NCBI RefSeq assembly: GCF_030814475.1
Contig: NZ_JAUSVF010000001.1
Span: forward strand, 579,001-643,000
Direction: 5' to 3'
Length of the DNA stretch: 64,000 nucleotides
DNA from: Pararhizobium capsulatum DSM 1112
GTDB lineage: Bacteria; Pseudomonadota; Alphaproteobacteria; Rhizobiales; Rhizobiaceae
In this document: one piece after another, positions 17,720 through 27,313 of the stretch
Position numbering within the stretch: the first letter of the stretch is position 1
How the letters are laid out: each line of letters starts with the position of its first letter
Position numbers and translations under genes: made by a program
The notes under the pieces: model-generated
The model's database searches: none
What the model was told of the DNA's origin: nothing
The model's input: only the letters and a program-made list of their open reading frames with translations

Positions 17720-18508
17720 TCAGCGGGGAAAGACCGCATGGGTCCTGCCGCTCAGATAATAGGCGACGAGCCCGATCCATTCCCGCACGGCGGTCGTCGT
17801 CAGCTGTGCATTGAGCGACGGTTGGCTGAAATCGAACCACAGTACCGCCTTGCCCGTCGTGCGGTAATCGGTCGGCCAGGGCAGGACATCGATACCGAGC
17901 TTGCGGAAAAGCCCGACGGAGCGCGGCATGTGGAAGGCCGACGTCACGAGTGCGCAGCTGGAAAGCCCCTCATCTTCGAGAAGCTGTCTCGTGTTTCGGG
18001 CATTCTCGAAAGTGGTGCGTGAAGCACCTTCCCGAATGAGTCGATCCGCCGGGATGCCGAAGGTCGTGAAGAAGGTTTCAGCAGCATGGGCATCGCCTTC
18101 GTAGGTGCCGCTGAAGGAGCCATCCCCGCCGGAAACCAGGATGCGCGCATTCGGATGGCTTTGGGCAAGGAGCAAGCCCTCGACGAAACGGTCGGCCGCT
18201 TGATTGAATTCGATCCCACCGCGGCTTGCCATCACTTCGTTTTCGAAGGCGCCACCAAGAATGATGATGCAGGAAAGCTCGGCCGGCAGGCTTGCCGGGC
18301 GAGCAATGCGGTCCTCCAGCTTCTGGAGCATGACCGAGCCTGTGGAGGTGAAGAGCGTAACGAAAAGCAGGATCACCGCAAGCGCTGCGAAAAAGCCATG
18401 GGCGTTGCGCATGCCGAAACCATTGAAGATCAAAGCCAGCAGCAGGAGGAGAAAGACAATGGAAAGCGGCTGCGCGGCAAGCCAGAAGATCTTGGAGATC
18501 AGAAACAT
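17720..18508 (-). CDS. YdcF/ElyC-like DUF218 membrane protein
   Basis: 262 residues with two N-terminal membrane segments (FLISKIFWLAAQPLSIVFLL and a second near residues 30-50), then a DUF218 domain. Family marks are CIIILGGAF, LVSGGDGSF, the SRTTFENARNT block and TSAFHMPRSVGLF. In E. coli the ElyC and SanA relatives affect envelope assembly and undecaprenyl-phosphate use, so an envelope role is likely. I chose the ATG at 18508; a TTG at 18535 is the alternative. Confidence 0.83.
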   Translation of the reverse strand: MFLISKIFWLAAQPLSIVFLLLLLALIFNGFGMRNAHGFFAALAVILLFVTLFTSTGSVMLQKLEDRIARPASLPAELSCIIILGGAFENEVMASRGGIEFNQAADRFVEGLLLAQSHPNARILVSGGDGSFSGTYEGDAHAAETFFTTFGIPADRLIREGASRTTFENARNTRQLLEDEGLSSCALVTSAFHMPRSVGLFRKLGIDVLPWPTDYRTTGKAVLWFDFSQPSLNAQLTTTAVREWIGLVAYYLSGRTHAVFPR

Positions 18509-18628
18509 GAAAACTCGGTTGCCCTGCGGGTTCAATCGGCGAGCACGTCAGGCCTGTTGCAAAGAGCCAGAGCGCCCAGGTTCGCCAACCGTTCTAGGAT
18601 GGTCGTAACCCGAGCGCAACAGACGGTA

Positions 18629-19807
18629 TCAGACGGGACGACCGAGGGAAGGTGCCGGCGCCTGCTTGCGGCGCAGATAGATCAACCCTGCGGCAAGCGC
18701 CACACCCAGTGCGAGAACGGCAATCGCGATCAACGGACGATAGGCGATCCAGGCAAGGGCGATGACCAGCGGCCCCAGCAGCAATGTCAGAACAAGCGCA
18801 ATGACAGAGGTGCCGAAACCGACGATCGAGCCGACGAAGGGAATGACGTCAGCAATGATACCGAGGATCGACAGCATCATGGCGAAGCCGATGAACATGC
18901 CGAGCAGGCCGCCGAAGCGTATAAGCCAGGTGATCAGCGTATTTTCGCTCTGGGCTGCCTCGAACATTTCGGGGGCAGCAACATTACCGGCAGCGGTGAG
19001 GAAGACGGTGCGGTCGTTGCTGGTCTTGAAATCGTCCGTCACGGCATCGCCGCGCTGGGCACCGACGAAGCTTGCCGTGGCAATATCCTCGCGGCTGAAG
19101 CTGATCCTGAGGTCGCCGACCGCCGGGGCCTGCCTGTTCTGCGAGACATAGATCGTCGTCCCATTCTGTTTGACCGGCATATCGCTTCCGACCGCCGCCG
19201 ATACGCTTTCAAGAACGGCGGGCGTCACGGCAAGCGGCTTGTCGGCACCGAGATCGGCAACCGCCTTGCCATCGACAGTAAAGGCACCGAGCGTTGCGCT
19301 GGACACCCAGAAACGTTCGCTCTCAAACGGCATGGACGGGTTCTGGTGCGCGCCGGAATCACGGAAATCGGAAGAATCGATTGAGCGCGACTGCCATTCC
19401 TTGCGATAGCTATAGGTCGTGACCGTTTCTTCGCCGCCGCCGAGTGTCTTTTTCGTCTCGCTCTTGCTGTCCTCGACCCATTGATACATCTCGACGGTGC
19501 GGTTGAGACCGGCAGCGCCTTGCGCCTGCACGCCGAAGGTCTGGTCTTCCGGTACACCCTGGGGTGTCACAGGCCCCGAAATGTAAACGAGCTTGCCTTC
19601 ATTGGCGGCATCGACCGCGCCGCTATCGATGGAAACAACGACGCCTGCGCCCTCGACAAGCGAGTTGTAGGTATTAACGGAGCGGCCCTCGTTCCAGGAG
19701 AGCAGCCAGATCATGCCGAAAACCAGCAGTGGCCCGACCAGCAGCCCAAGCAGTCCGTTCTTGAGCCGGGAAAACCAGGATGTCGTTGTCGTTTCTGTGA
19801 TGCTCAT
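18629..19807 (-). CDS. TMEM43-family membrane protein
   Basis: 392-residue protein with one N-terminal membrane segment (residues 19-40, followed by WNEGRSVNTYNSLVEGAG) and several at the C-terminus. The large central soluble part contains VEMYQWVE and TTYSYRKEWQSRSID. These features match the TMEM43/LUMA family, whose bacterial members have no established function. The C-terminal membrane segments are typical. It stands alone, 120 bases upstream of the YdcF-like gene on the same strand. Confidence 0.8.
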   Translation of the reverse strand: MSITETTTTSWFSRLKNGLLGLLVGPLLVFGMIWLLSWNEGRSVNTYNSLVEGAGVVVSIDSGAVDAANEGKLVYISGPVTPQGVPEDQTFGVQAQGAAGLNRTVEMYQWVEDSKSETKKTLGGGEETVTTYSYRKEWQSRSIDSSDFRDSGAHQNPSMPFESERFWVSSATLGAFTVDGKAVADLGADKPLAVTPAVLESVSAAVGSDMPVKQNGTTIYVSQNRQAPAVGDLRISFSREDIATASFVGAQRGDAVTDDFKTSNDRTVFLTAAGNVAAPEMFEAAQSENTLITWLIRFGGLLGMFIGFAMMLSILGIIADVIPFVGSIVGFGTSVIALVLTLLLGPLVIALAWIAYRPLIAIAVLALGVALAAGLIYLRRKQAPAPSLGRPV

Positions 19808-20029
19808 GACCGGCCCCCCGCGCCCAGCACTCTTTGGCGGATAACGTTCCAGAACGCCGCCCTATTCGTCAATTCGCTTTTGCTAACAGATTTTCTTTGA
19901 TTTGGGATGTGCCATAATCTTTGAAGACGAACCATTCTTGTGGGGTTCGCACAATCACCGATTTTTTGCGATCGAAAAGGGAGAGGCGCGAGGCCTCCCC
20001 CATTTTTTCGCGGGAAATGCTGGCATTTT

Positions 20030-20581
20030 TTAACGGGTCCAGCGCATCGGGTTCGCGGAAGCGACGCTCACATAGCGATAACCGGTCTGGCTACGCTTGA
20101 CGATCGTCTGGCGCAGATTGTCGAGAGCGAATTCGCCGGCATTGGTCTTGACCAGCAGAACGGCATGGCCTTCACCCGAACGGGTACGGACGACTGCAAT
20201 GCGCAGGGCACCGGAAGGAATGCCGGCGCGGATCAGGCGGCTACGCTTGGTGACAGCGTAATCGTCGCAATCGCCCTGACGTGGGTTTAGTGTCCAGACG
20301 TCATTGCTTTCGCGCACCGGACGGATGCTGCGGTTGACCGAGCGGTTTACGGAAGCAAGCAGGCCGCGGACCTTGGAGGTGTAAGCAACCTGCGACTGGG
20401 CTGAAGGGCGGCATTCCTCGATGTGCTTCAGGCAGTACAGCGAGAAGGCGACCGGAACCGTGGCTTGGCGGCTGACCTTGAAGTTACGGCTCTGACCCAT
20501 GTTGATGGCATAGGCCGAAGGCATGCTGGATACGCCGAGCGCTGCGATGGTTGCCAGTGCAATAATAGCTTTCTTGAGCAT
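20030..20581 (-). CDS. exported transglutaminase-like cysteine peptidase (BTLCP family)
   Basis: 183 residues. A signal peptide (MLKKAIIALATIAALGVSS, cleavage near AYA) is followed by a papain-like fold with the triad visible: Cys in PRQGDCDDYAV, His in GEGHAVLLV and Asp in FALDNLRQT. Bacterial transglutaminase-like Cys proteinases such as LapG often cleave surface adhesins, but this short form is not next to a LapA/LapD pair, so its substrate is unknown. The ATG at 20581 fits the signal peptide; an upstream in-frame start is less likely. Confidence 0.86.
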   Translation of the reverse strand: MLKKAIIALATIAALGVSSMPSAYAINMGQSRNFKVSRQATVPVAFSLYCLKHIEECRPSAQSQVAYTSKVRGLLASVNRSVNRSIRPVRESNDVWTLNPRQGDCDDYAVTKRSRLIRAGIPSGALRIAVVRTRSGEGHAVLLVKTNAGEFALDNLRQTIVKRSQTGYRYVSVASANPMRWTR

Positions 20582-20669
20582 AATTTTTCCCTGTCCGTTC
20601 AGCCTTCTGTCCAAGGCTTTTTTGTTGAACCGAATTCATTTCGGATCAGGGGAGGGAGCGTCATGCTAT

Positions 20670-20690
20670 CGAAAGGAACCGTTCCTTTCG
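20670..20690. promoter_or_regulatory. perfect 10-bp inverted repeat, candidate operator
   Basis: CGAAAGGAAC at 20670-20679, a single C, then GTTCCTTTCG at 20681-20690. The axis is about 99 bases upstream of the BTLCP peptidase start. The tight spacing suggests a dimeric regulator site rather than a terminator, since there is no T-tract and the one-base loop cannot fold well as RNA. Confidence 0.45.
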
Positions 20691-21002
20691 TCCGCCTGTA
20701 CCAACACGATACAAAAGGGCCTTTTCAGCGCGCTTAAATCGATAAGTACAATTTTATGGATATCGCGATTTCAATCGGGAACGCCTTGGAAACTGGGCTT
20801 TTCGCGGGATGCCGCGTTCTGCAACAGGTTTGGGAGAGGGGGAGAGCCGTAGCATAAGATCTTGAAGCAGAACGGTATTCAGCCTTGATCACCGCCTCTT
20901 TACCAACCATACACCACACTCGGCTTCGCATGCGGGAGGGCGCGTGTTTGGGATGCGACTGTCAGGAAAATCAGGCCTGGGCCCGGTGTCTGGGCCAATT
21001 CA

Positions 21003-21049
21003 AGCAAACAAAAAAGGCCTCAACGCCGTCGCTCCAGCGTCAAGGCCTT
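21003..21049 (-). terminator. intrinsic terminator of the glk-gpmA gene run
   Basis: On the minus strand a 13-bp imperfect stem, pairing 21037-21049 with 21014-21026 (AAGGCCTTGACGC against GCGTTGAGGCCTT), is followed by a run of T (the A-tract at 21009-21015 on the plus strand). It lies 20 bases after the gpmA stop. Confidence 0.8.
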
Positions 21050-21068
21050 CGGTTCTTTGATGCCGGGC

Positions 21069-21704
21069 TCAGTGAGCGCCGGACATATCTCCGAGCACTT
21101 CCTTGGAAGCGACGGTGGAATCGGCGTCCAGCTTGTAAACCATAGGAACGCCGGTCGCGAGGTTCAGCGCCAGGATCTGCTCCTTGGTCAGACGGTCGAG
21201 AACCATCACCAGCGAGCGCAGCGAATTGCCGTGGGCTGCCACCAGAACGTTCTGGCCGGAGAGAACGCGTGGCAGGATGTCAGTGAGGTAATAGGGCCAG
21301 ACGCGGGCGCCGGTGTCGCGCAGGCTCTCGCCGCCCGGAGGCGGTACGTCATAGGAGCGGCGCCAGATATGCACCTGTTCTTCACCCCACTTGGCGCGGG
21401 CGTCGTCCTTGTTCAGGCCAGAGAGGTCGCCGTAGTCGCGCTCGTTCAGTGCTTGGTCGCGGATCGTTTCGAGATCGGGCTGGCCAACATTGTCGAGAAT
21501 AATCTTCAGCGTGCGCTGCGCGCGCGACAGAACCGAGGTGAAGGCGATGTCGAACTTGATGCCGTAGTCGGCCAGCGCCTTGCCGCCGACATTGGCTTCC
21601 TCTACGCCGAGTGCCGTCAGGTCAGGGTCTTTCCAGCCGGTGAAGAGGTTTTTCAGGTTCCATTCGCTCTGGCCGTGGCGAACAAGGACAAGGGTTCCGC
21701 TCAT
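21069..21704 (-). CDS. gpmA: 2,3-bisphosphoglycerate-dependent phosphoglycerate mutase
   Basis: Glycolytic enzyme interconverting 3- and 2-phosphoglycerate, 211 residues. The phospho-His motif [20 protein letters not shown] is at the N-terminus and the second catalytic His is in [19 protein letters not shown] ribosome-binding site precedes the ATG. It is the last gene of a leftward run, 22 bases after dapB, and is followed by a strong terminator. The length is the short form found in alphaproteobacteria. Confidence 0.96.
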   Translation of the reverse strand: MSGTLVLVRHGQSEWNLKNLFTGWKDPDLTALGVEEANVGGKALADYGIKFDIAFTSVLSRAQRTLKIILDNVGQPDLETIRDQALNERDYGDLSGLNKDDARAKWGEEQVHIWRRSYDVPPPGGESLRDTGARVWPYYLTDILPRVLSGQNVLVAAHGNSLRSLVMVLDRLTKEQILALNLATGVPMVYKLDADSTVASKEVLGDMSGAH

Positions 21705-21726
21705 ATATTTGCTCCTCGAAGAAAGA

Positions 21727-22545
21727 TCAGTTGAGCCCGAGAACGTCGAGCATAGTGTAGAAACGGGGTTTCTTGTCCCGCGCCCAAAGTGCGGCTGTCA
21801 CGGCGCCGCGGGCGAAAATGGCGCGATCGGTAGCACTGTGCGAAAGTGTCACCTGCTCGCCCTCGCCGGCGATGATGACGGAATGTTCGCCGATGACGGA
21901 GCCGCCGCGCAAGGTGGCAAAGCCGATGCTGCCGGCAGCGCGCGGACCGGTATGCCCATCGCGCACGCGAACCGAATTTTCGCCAAGGTCGATTCCGCGT
22001 CCACGAGCGGCGGCTTCGCCGAGCAGCAGCGCCGTGCCGGATGGTGCGTCGACCTTGTGTTTATGATGCATTTCGAGGATTTCGATATCCCAGTCGGTTC
22101 GGCCGAGCGCCTTCGCCGCCTGCTGCGTCAGGACGCCGAGCAGGTTGACGCCGAGGCTCATATTGCCGGATTTGACGATGCGGGCATGGCGGGCTGCTGC
22201 CTTGATCCTTGCGTCGTCTTCGGTGGAGCACCCGGTCGTTCCAATTACGTGGACGATACGCGCCTGGGCGGCGAGACCTGAAAATTCCACCGTTGCGGCG
22301 GGAGACGTAAAGTCGAGCACGCCTTCCGCCTCGACAAAGGCTTCGAGCGGCTTGTCGGTGATGGTGACGCCCATGGGACCAAGGCCGGCAAGTTCACCGG
22401 CGTCGCGGCCGACAAAGGCAGAGCCGGGGCGTTCGACTGCGGCAAAGACGCTGGCGCCTGTCATCGCATGAATGGTGCGGATCAGCGTCTGTCCCATACG
22501 GCCGGCAGCACCGACCACGACGAGTTTCATATCCGTACCGCTCAT
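21727..22545 (-). CDS. dapB: 4-hydroxy-tetrahydrodipicolinate reductase
   Basis: Lysine and diaminopimelate pathway enzyme, 272 residues. The N-terminal dinucleotide motif is [14 protein letters not shown], and the substrate block [19 protein letters not shown] contains the catalytic His and Lys. The ATG at 22545 ([10 protein letters not shown]) follows a GCAGG sequence; alternatives at 22557 and 22530 are in frame. It lies 20 bases after the ABC exporter gene and before gpmA, so it is co-transcribed. Confidence 0.95.
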   Translation of the reverse strand: MSGTDMKLVVVGAAGRMGQTLIRTIHAMTGASVFAAVERPGSAFVGRDAGELAGLGPMGVTITDKPLEAFVEAEGVLDFTSPAATVEFSGLAAQARIVHVIGTTGCSTEDDARIKAAARHARIVKSGNMSLGVNLLGVLTQQAAKALGRTDWDIEILEMHHKHKVDAPSGTALLLGEAAARGRGIDLGENSVRVRDGHTGPRAAGSIGFATLRGGSVIGEHSVIIAGEGEQVTLSHSATDRAIFARGAVTAALWARDKKPRFYTMLDVLGLN

Positions 22546-22565
22546 GCCTGCACCCATTTTTCGAA

Positions 22566-24368
22566 TTATTCTTCCGTTGCCGAAGCGGCCTTTTCCACAC
22601 CACCCTGCAGATTGTGCAGGCGAGCGTAAAGACCGTCGTTGCGCCGCGCAAGCGCCTCGTGGGTACCTTCCTCGACGACCAGCCCATCGCGCATCACGAT
22701 GATCTTGTCGGCATTGGCGATCGTCGACAGGCGGTGAGCGATGACGACGACCGTACGTCCCGACATCGCGTGGTCGAGCGCCTTCTGCACGGCTGCTTCC
22801 GATTCGGTGTCGAGCGCCGAGGTGGCCTCATCGAGAAGCAGGATTGGCGCCTTGCGCACCAGGGCGCGGGCAATCGAGAGCCGCTGACGCTGGCCCCCCG
22901 ATAGCGTCACGCCGTTTTCGCCGACGGGCGTGTCGTAACCCTGCGGCTGCGCAAGGATGAAGTCGTGGGCGTATGCCAGCCTTGCTGCTTCCTCGATTTC
23001 ATCATCGGTCGCACCGGGGCGGCCGTAGCGGATGTTGTCGCGGATGGATCCTTCGAAGAGATAAGGTTGCTGCGACACATAGGCGAGGCCGTTGCGCAGC
23101 GATTGTTTGGTGACGTGGGCGATGTCTTGCCCATCGACGAGGATTTCGCCCGAGCCGGGATCGTAGAAACGCGGGATGAGGCTGATCACCGTCGACTTGC
23201 CAGCGCCGGACGGGCCGACGAGGGCCGTGGTTTTGCCGCCTTCTGCGACAAAGCTCACGCCCTTCAGGATATCGCCGCCGGTCGCATAGCCAAAATGAAC
23301 GTTGCGGAACTCGATCTGCGCCTGCCCAAGTTTCAGCTCGGTCGCATCCGCCCGGTCGCGCTGATGCGGCATCATGTCGAGGATTTCGTAGATCATGCGC
23401 GCGTTGACCACGGCGCGCTCCAGCGACACCTGCAGGCGGGCGAGGCGGCGCGCCGGGTCGTAAGCCATGAGAAGCGCGGTGACGAAGGCGAAGAAGGCGC
23501 CGGGAGGAATATTGCTGTAGATCGTGCGGAACGCGGCGTATGCCAGGACGCTCGAAATCGCAAAGCCGGCAAATGCCTCGGTCATCGGCGCGGTTCGTTC
23601 ACTCAAGCGCGCGATACGGTTGGCGCGGTTCTCGGCGCGGTCGATGATCGCTTCGACCTTGGCCTTGAGCTGGTTCTCCATTGTAAAGGCTTTGACGATG
23701 GAGATGCCCTGGATTGTCTCCTGCATCGCCCCCAGCACATGGCTGTTGATTTCCACCGATTCGCGCGTCGCCTGGCGCAGGCGCCGCGAGACATAGCGAA
23801 GGCCTATCAGAAGCGGCGGCGCAACGACGAAGACAATCAGGGTCAGCAACCAGTCCTTGCCGATCATTACACCGATCAGCGCGACGAGTGTCAGGAGGTC
23901 GCGGGCGATCGAGGTGACCGTCATGTTCAGGACGTCGCGGATGCCCGAAACATTCTGGCTGATTTGTGCGGAGATCCGGGCCGAGCGAGTGTCGCTGAAG
24001 AAGCCGACGCTTAGCGCCATCAGATGGCTGTAGAGCCGACGCTGATAGCTGGCAACGATATTGTTGCCGATTTTGGAGAGAGAAACCGCCTGACCATAGG
24101 TTGCAAAGCCGCGCAGAACGAAAGCAGCAAAAATCGCACCGCAGATGACGAGCACCATATCCGCGCGTTTGTTGGCGAAAGCTTCATTGACGACCGATTC
24201 CATGATCCACGCCGAAAAGGCCGTCGTTGCTGCCATTACGATGAGGCAGAAAACCGCGAAAGCATAGCCCTTGAGATGGGCGCGGCCGTTTTCACGGATG
24301 ACACGCTTGAGGACGCTGGTAATCGTTTCCGCATCGACATGCGGATGCGTGTTTTTGGGTACTTTCAA
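22566..24368 (-). CDS. MsbA-type ABC exporter, fused permease and ATPase
   Basis: About 600 residues. Six membrane helices lie in residues 30-330, followed by a nucleotide-binding domain. It has Walker [10 protein letters not shown], the signature [15 protein letters not shown], Walker [13 protein letters not shown] and the H-loop VIAHRLSTI. It exports lipids, polysaccharides or drugs as a homodimer; the substrate cannot be told, though the MsbA-like layout suggests a lipid-linked cargo. I prefer a TTG start at 24368 ([12 protein letters not shown]) with GAGGGA upstream; an ATG at 24434 is also in frame. The next gene, dapB, starts 20 bases downstream. Confidence 0.86.
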   Translation of the reverse strand: MKVPKNTHPHVDAETITSVLKRVIRENGRAHLKGYAFAVFCLIVMAATTAFSAWIMESVVNEAFANKRADMVLVICGAIFAAFVLRGFATYGQAVSLSKIGNNIVASYQRRLYSHLMALSVGFFSDTRSARISAQISQNVSGIRDVLNMTVTSIARDLLTLVALIGVMIGKDWLLTLIVFVVAPPLLIGLRYVSRRLRQATRESVEINSHVLGAMQETIQGISIVKAFTMENQLKAKVEAIIDRAENRANRIARLSERTAPMTEAFAGFAISSVLAYAAFRTIYSNIPPGAFFAFVTALLMAYDPARRLARLQVSLERAVVNARMIYEILDMMPHQRDRADATELKLGQAQIEFRNVHFGYATGGDILKGVSFVAEGGKTTALVGPSGAGKSTVISLIPRFYDPGSGEILVDGQDIAHVTKQSLRNGLAYVSQQPYLFEGSIRDNIRYGRPGATDDEIEEAARLAYAHDFILAQPQGYDTPVGENGVTLSGGQRQRLSIARALVRKAPILLLDEATSALDTESEAAVQKALDHAMSGRTVVVIAHRLSTIANADKIIVMRDGLVVEEGTHEALARRNDGLYARLHNLQGGVEKAASATEE

Positions 24369-24490
24369 AGGCTGTATTCCCTCGCCCGAAGCATGGTGCT
24401 GTCCCGGATGCCTCCGAAATGGCGCGCGTTTCACCGCGCTCTATAATCGTTGCATCACGGTTTGGCGAGTCTTGCGCGCCTTGACAGGCG

Positions 24491-25534
24491 TCAACTTCTC
24501 CAGCGGCGTCCCTCTGTAGCAACACCGAAACGCGACGGGGTGCGGGCGTAGGCGGCAAGACCTGAGAGGGCCGCGGTCGGATGTGTCACGACAAAAGTGG
24601 GTATGGTCCTCAGCAGCGCGGTATGGGGTGCCTTGTCCTCGAAGGCCGCGCGAAATTCCGGCTTCTTCAACGCGGGCAGGATTTTCTGCGAAATGCCGCC
24701 GGCCAGAAAGACACCGCCGCGGGCCATGAAGATCATCGCCATGTCGCCGGCGACGCGGCCGAGATAAGTGGCAAACAAAGACACGGTTTCGACAGCAGCA
24801 GCATCGCCGCCGGAAAGCGCGTGGCTGGTGACCCCGGCCGGGTCGGCAATATGCGGATCCTTGCCATCCGCCTCGCAGACCGCGCGGTAGATGTTCATGA
24901 TACCGCGGCCACAGAGCAGCTGTTCGCCCGAGATGCGGCCCTCGATTGGTTCGAGGAAAGGCCAGATATGAAAATCGCGCTCAGTTCTCGGCCCAACGTC
25001 CACATGTCCGCCTTCGCCGGGCACCGGGAACCATGTATGGCGGGCATGCAGAAGACCGGCGACGCCGAGGCCTGTGCCGGGACCGAGCACGGCGCAGGAG
25101 GCTGAGGGCAGGATTTCGCCACCGCCGACCTGTTCGCGTCCGTCATCACCGATCGAAGCGACGGCCAGTGCCTGGGCTTCGAAATCGTTGATGATGATCA
25201 CATCTTGCAGATTGAGCGCCGAAATCATGTCCTTAGGTTTGATTACCCAGCCGGCATTGGTCAGCGGAATTTCGTCGCCATTGATAGGGCCTGCAATGGC
25301 GATAATGGCCGAGCGGGGCTGCACCGAGGTCTTGTCGAGGATGCTGGTCTGCAGCGCTTCTTCGATGCTGGCATAATCGTCAGTAGGGATGATCGGGAAG
25401 ATTTTCGGCTCCGCATAGGCGTCGAGCAGCAGCGCGAAACGGGCATTGGTGCCGCCGATATCGCCGACGAGGATGGGGAAAACGAAGTTCGCGTCGGCGT
25501 CGTCAAGCGGCGACATGGACGAAGACATGGGCAT
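24491..25534 (-). CDS. glk: glucokinase
   Basis: Phosphorylates glucose to glucose-6-phosphate with ATP. 347 residues, of the bacterial Glk type rather than ROK. The phosphate-binding loop is [14 protein letters not shown], the sugar-binding region is [13 protein letters not shown], and [11 protein letters not shown] is the second ATP motif. The exact start is unclear (ATG at 25534, 25528 or 25516), and none has a strong ribosome-binding site. It is 46 bases downstream of mgsA on the same strand. Confidence 0.94.
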   Translation of the reverse strand: MPMSSSMSPLDDADANFVFPILVGDIGGTNARFALLLDAYAEPKIFPIIPTDDYASIEEALQTSILDKTSVQPRSAIIAIAGPINGDEIPLTNAGWVIKPKDMISALNLQDVIIINDFEAQALAVASIGDDGREQVGGGEILPSASCAVLGPGTGLGVAGLLHARHTWFPVPGEGGHVDVGPRTERDFHIWPFLEPIEGRISGEQLLCGRGIMNIYRAVCEADGKDPHIADPAGVTSHALSGGDAAAVETVSLFATYLGRVAGDMAMIFMARGGVFLAGGISQKILPALKKPEFRAAFEDKAPHTALLRTIPTFVVTHPTAALSGLAAYARTPSRFGVATEGRRWRS

Positions 25535-25580
25535 GGGGCTATCCGTTCCGATGCTACGGTGGTGTGCTTTGCAAGCTTTA

Positions 25581-25961
25581 TCAGGGATGATTGAAGTCGA
25601 TCAACTGTTCCGCCGTCGCCCGGTTGAGCGCCATGGGAATGTCGTAGACGGTGGCAAGCCGCATCAGCGCCTTGACATCGACGTCGTGCGGCATCGCCGT
25701 CAGCGGATCGACGAAGAAGATCAGCATCTCGACCTCGCCGGTCGCGATCATCGCGCCGATCTGCTGGTCGCCGCCAAGTGGACCGCTTTTCAGCCGTGTA
25801 ATATCGAGACTGGGACAGGCTTCCTGCACGCGACCGCCGGTGGTTCCGGTGGCGACGATCCGCCACTGGGCAAGAACGTGCTCGTGGACTTTGGCAAAAG
25901 CGGCGAGATCGGCCTTCTTCTCGTCATGGGCAATCAGTGCCACGCATTTTCGCGACGACAT
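25581..25961 (-). CDS. mgsA: methylglyoxal synthase
   Basis: Converts dihydroxyacetone phosphate to methylglyoxal, an overflow bypass of lower glycolysis. 126 residues. The catalytic Asp region is [20 protein letters not shown], followed by [19 protein letters not shown], which holds the His and Asp of the active site. The ATG at 25961 ([16 protein letters not shown]) matches the family. It heads the leftward glk, exporter, dapB, gpmA run, making a carbon-flux grouping. Confidence 0.95.
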   Translation of the reverse strand: MSSRKCVALIAHDEKKADLAAFAKVHEHVLAQWRIVATGTTGGRVQEACPSLDITRLKSGPLGGDQQIGAMIATGEVEMLIFFVDPLTAMPHDVDVKALMRLATVYDIPMALNRATAEQLIDFNHP

Positions 25962-26054
25962 GAAAATCCTCCCTATGCCCGCGCTGCAAGCGCCGCCGTT
26001 TAAATCGATTTGACTTCCCAATACATGAGGCAGGCACGCTTGAAAAGCCGTCCC

Positions 26055-27125
26055 TCAGTTCAGCGGACGCGGTGTAGGCACGGGTGCCGTCATGTCATCG
26101 GTCTCGACCTGTTCCGCACTCGAATTGACAACGGCCTCCACAGAGGGGGCATCGGCAGTCGGCGTCGCTGAATAGGCTGTGCCGTAAGTCGCGGCGGCCT
26201 CCGAATTTGCAGGCGCTGCCAAAACGGCGGTGCAGGCCTTCGGGAGATCGGCAAGCGTGGTGAATTTCGGCTTCACCGGCTTGGCATTCGGGTCTTTCTT
26301 CGGTGTCGCCCAGGGCTCCTTGGTGAACCACCAGGCCAGCGACTTGTCACATCCGTCGCCGGCTGCGACGGCGGCCTGCGCCTTGCAGGTCTTGGTACCG
26401 GGAGGGCAATGCATGCGGATATGGAAATGCTCGTCATGGCCATAAACGGGGCGCACCTTGCCAAGCAGCGAACGGTCGCCGGTCCAGGTGTCGCAGAGTT
26501 TCTTCTTGATCGCCGGATTGACGAAGACCCGCTCGACCTGCGGATAGCTCGCCGCCTGCATCACCAGCTTGGCATGGGTCGGGGTCCAGCGCTGGTTGCT
26601 GACAGTCAGAAACTTGCTCTTGTCAAGCATCGAGGTGAAGGGCATGTCCTCGCGCTGCTGAACAGAAAGAGGCTGGGCTGGTTTCGGTGTGAACCAGATG
26701 TCGGCATCGAGCCCGATCTGGTGGGACGCGTGCCCCGTGATCATCGGCCCGCCCCGCGGCTGTGAGATATCGCCGATCAGGATACCCGATCCCCATCCGA
26801 GCTTCACGGCATCCTGCGAAAAGGTCTCCAGAAGATTGATCATTGCCGGATTGCCCCAGCGGCGATTGCGCGAAAGCCGCATGGCCTGCCAGGTCGGACC
26901 GTCCGTTGGAATGGCGACGGCGCCGGCCATGCAGCCCTTGGCATAGAAGCCGATCGGGCTCGGTGCGGCATTGCTTGGCAGTTTCACCTTTCCGAATATC
27001 TGCTTGGCCGGAGTGGCGTCCGCAATCGCATCGGTTGTGACTGCGCTCATGCCCATAACGGCGGCGGCCAGAACAGGTATCGTGCGCCGCAGCGCGGTGG
27101 AGAGCGTGTTGTTCGCCAAGGTCAT
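26055..27125 (-). CDS. mepA: penicillin-insensitive murein endopeptidase
   Basis: Periplasmic metallo-endopeptidase (family M74) cleaving D-Ala-mDAP cross-links in peptidoglycan. 356 residues with a signal peptide (hydrophobic stretch IPVLAAAVMGMSAV). Zinc-site motifs are HASHQIGLDADIWFTP and GHDEHFHIRMHCP. The protein extends past the usual domain with a C-terminal part rich in Ala, Thr and Pro (residues 290-356), possibly disordered. It is divergent from yejA and is followed by mgsA after 93 bases. Confidence 0.93.
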   Translation of the reverse strand: MTLANNTLSTALRRTIPVLAAAVMGMSAVTTDAIADATPAKQIFGKVKLPSNAAPSPIGFYAKGCMAGAVAIPTDGPTWQAMRLSRNRRWGNPAMINLLETFSQDAVKLGWGSGILIGDISQPRGGPMITGHASHQIGLDADIWFTPKPAQPLSVQQREDMPFTSMLDKSKFLTVSNQRWTPTHAKLVMQAASYPQVERVFVNPAIKKKLCDTWTGDRSLLGKVRPVYGHDEHFHIRMHCPPGTKTCKAQAAVAAGDGCDKSLAWWFTKEPWATPKKDPNAKPVKPKFTTLADLPKACTAVLAAPANSEAAATYGTAYSATPTADAPSVEAVVNSSAEQVETDDMTAPVPTPRPLN

Positions 27126-27313
27126 GTGTTGTCCAATATCGATAAAGCAATGCGCGCGCAGCCGAATCGCCAAGCTTTCATAGTGTCTTTGCCGGAGCCT
27201 TGCGAGACACGCAGACGTGAGCCAAAAAAAATGCCTGATTTGAGGCAGGTTCTGTCAATTGTCCTGATTTTGCCTATTCTGTTCGTCAGCCGAGGAAAAA
27301 AGGGAAAGACTGT

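Larger units (their letters stand above)
20582..21068. other. 487-base non-coding interval between the BTLCP peptidase gene and gpmA
   Basis: I see no convincing gene here. The interval contains a 21-bp palindrome (20670-20690) and the gpmA terminator (21003-21049), both listed separately. The part 20700-20900 is less GC-rich than the surroundings. The promoter of the leftward BTLCP gene must lie here. Confidence 0.5.

Noticed and set aside
20670..20690. The palindrome as a LexA box
   Set aside because: Rhizobial LexA sites are direct repeats (GTTC-N7-GTTC or GAAC-N7-GAAC); this is an inverted repeat with a 1-base centre.
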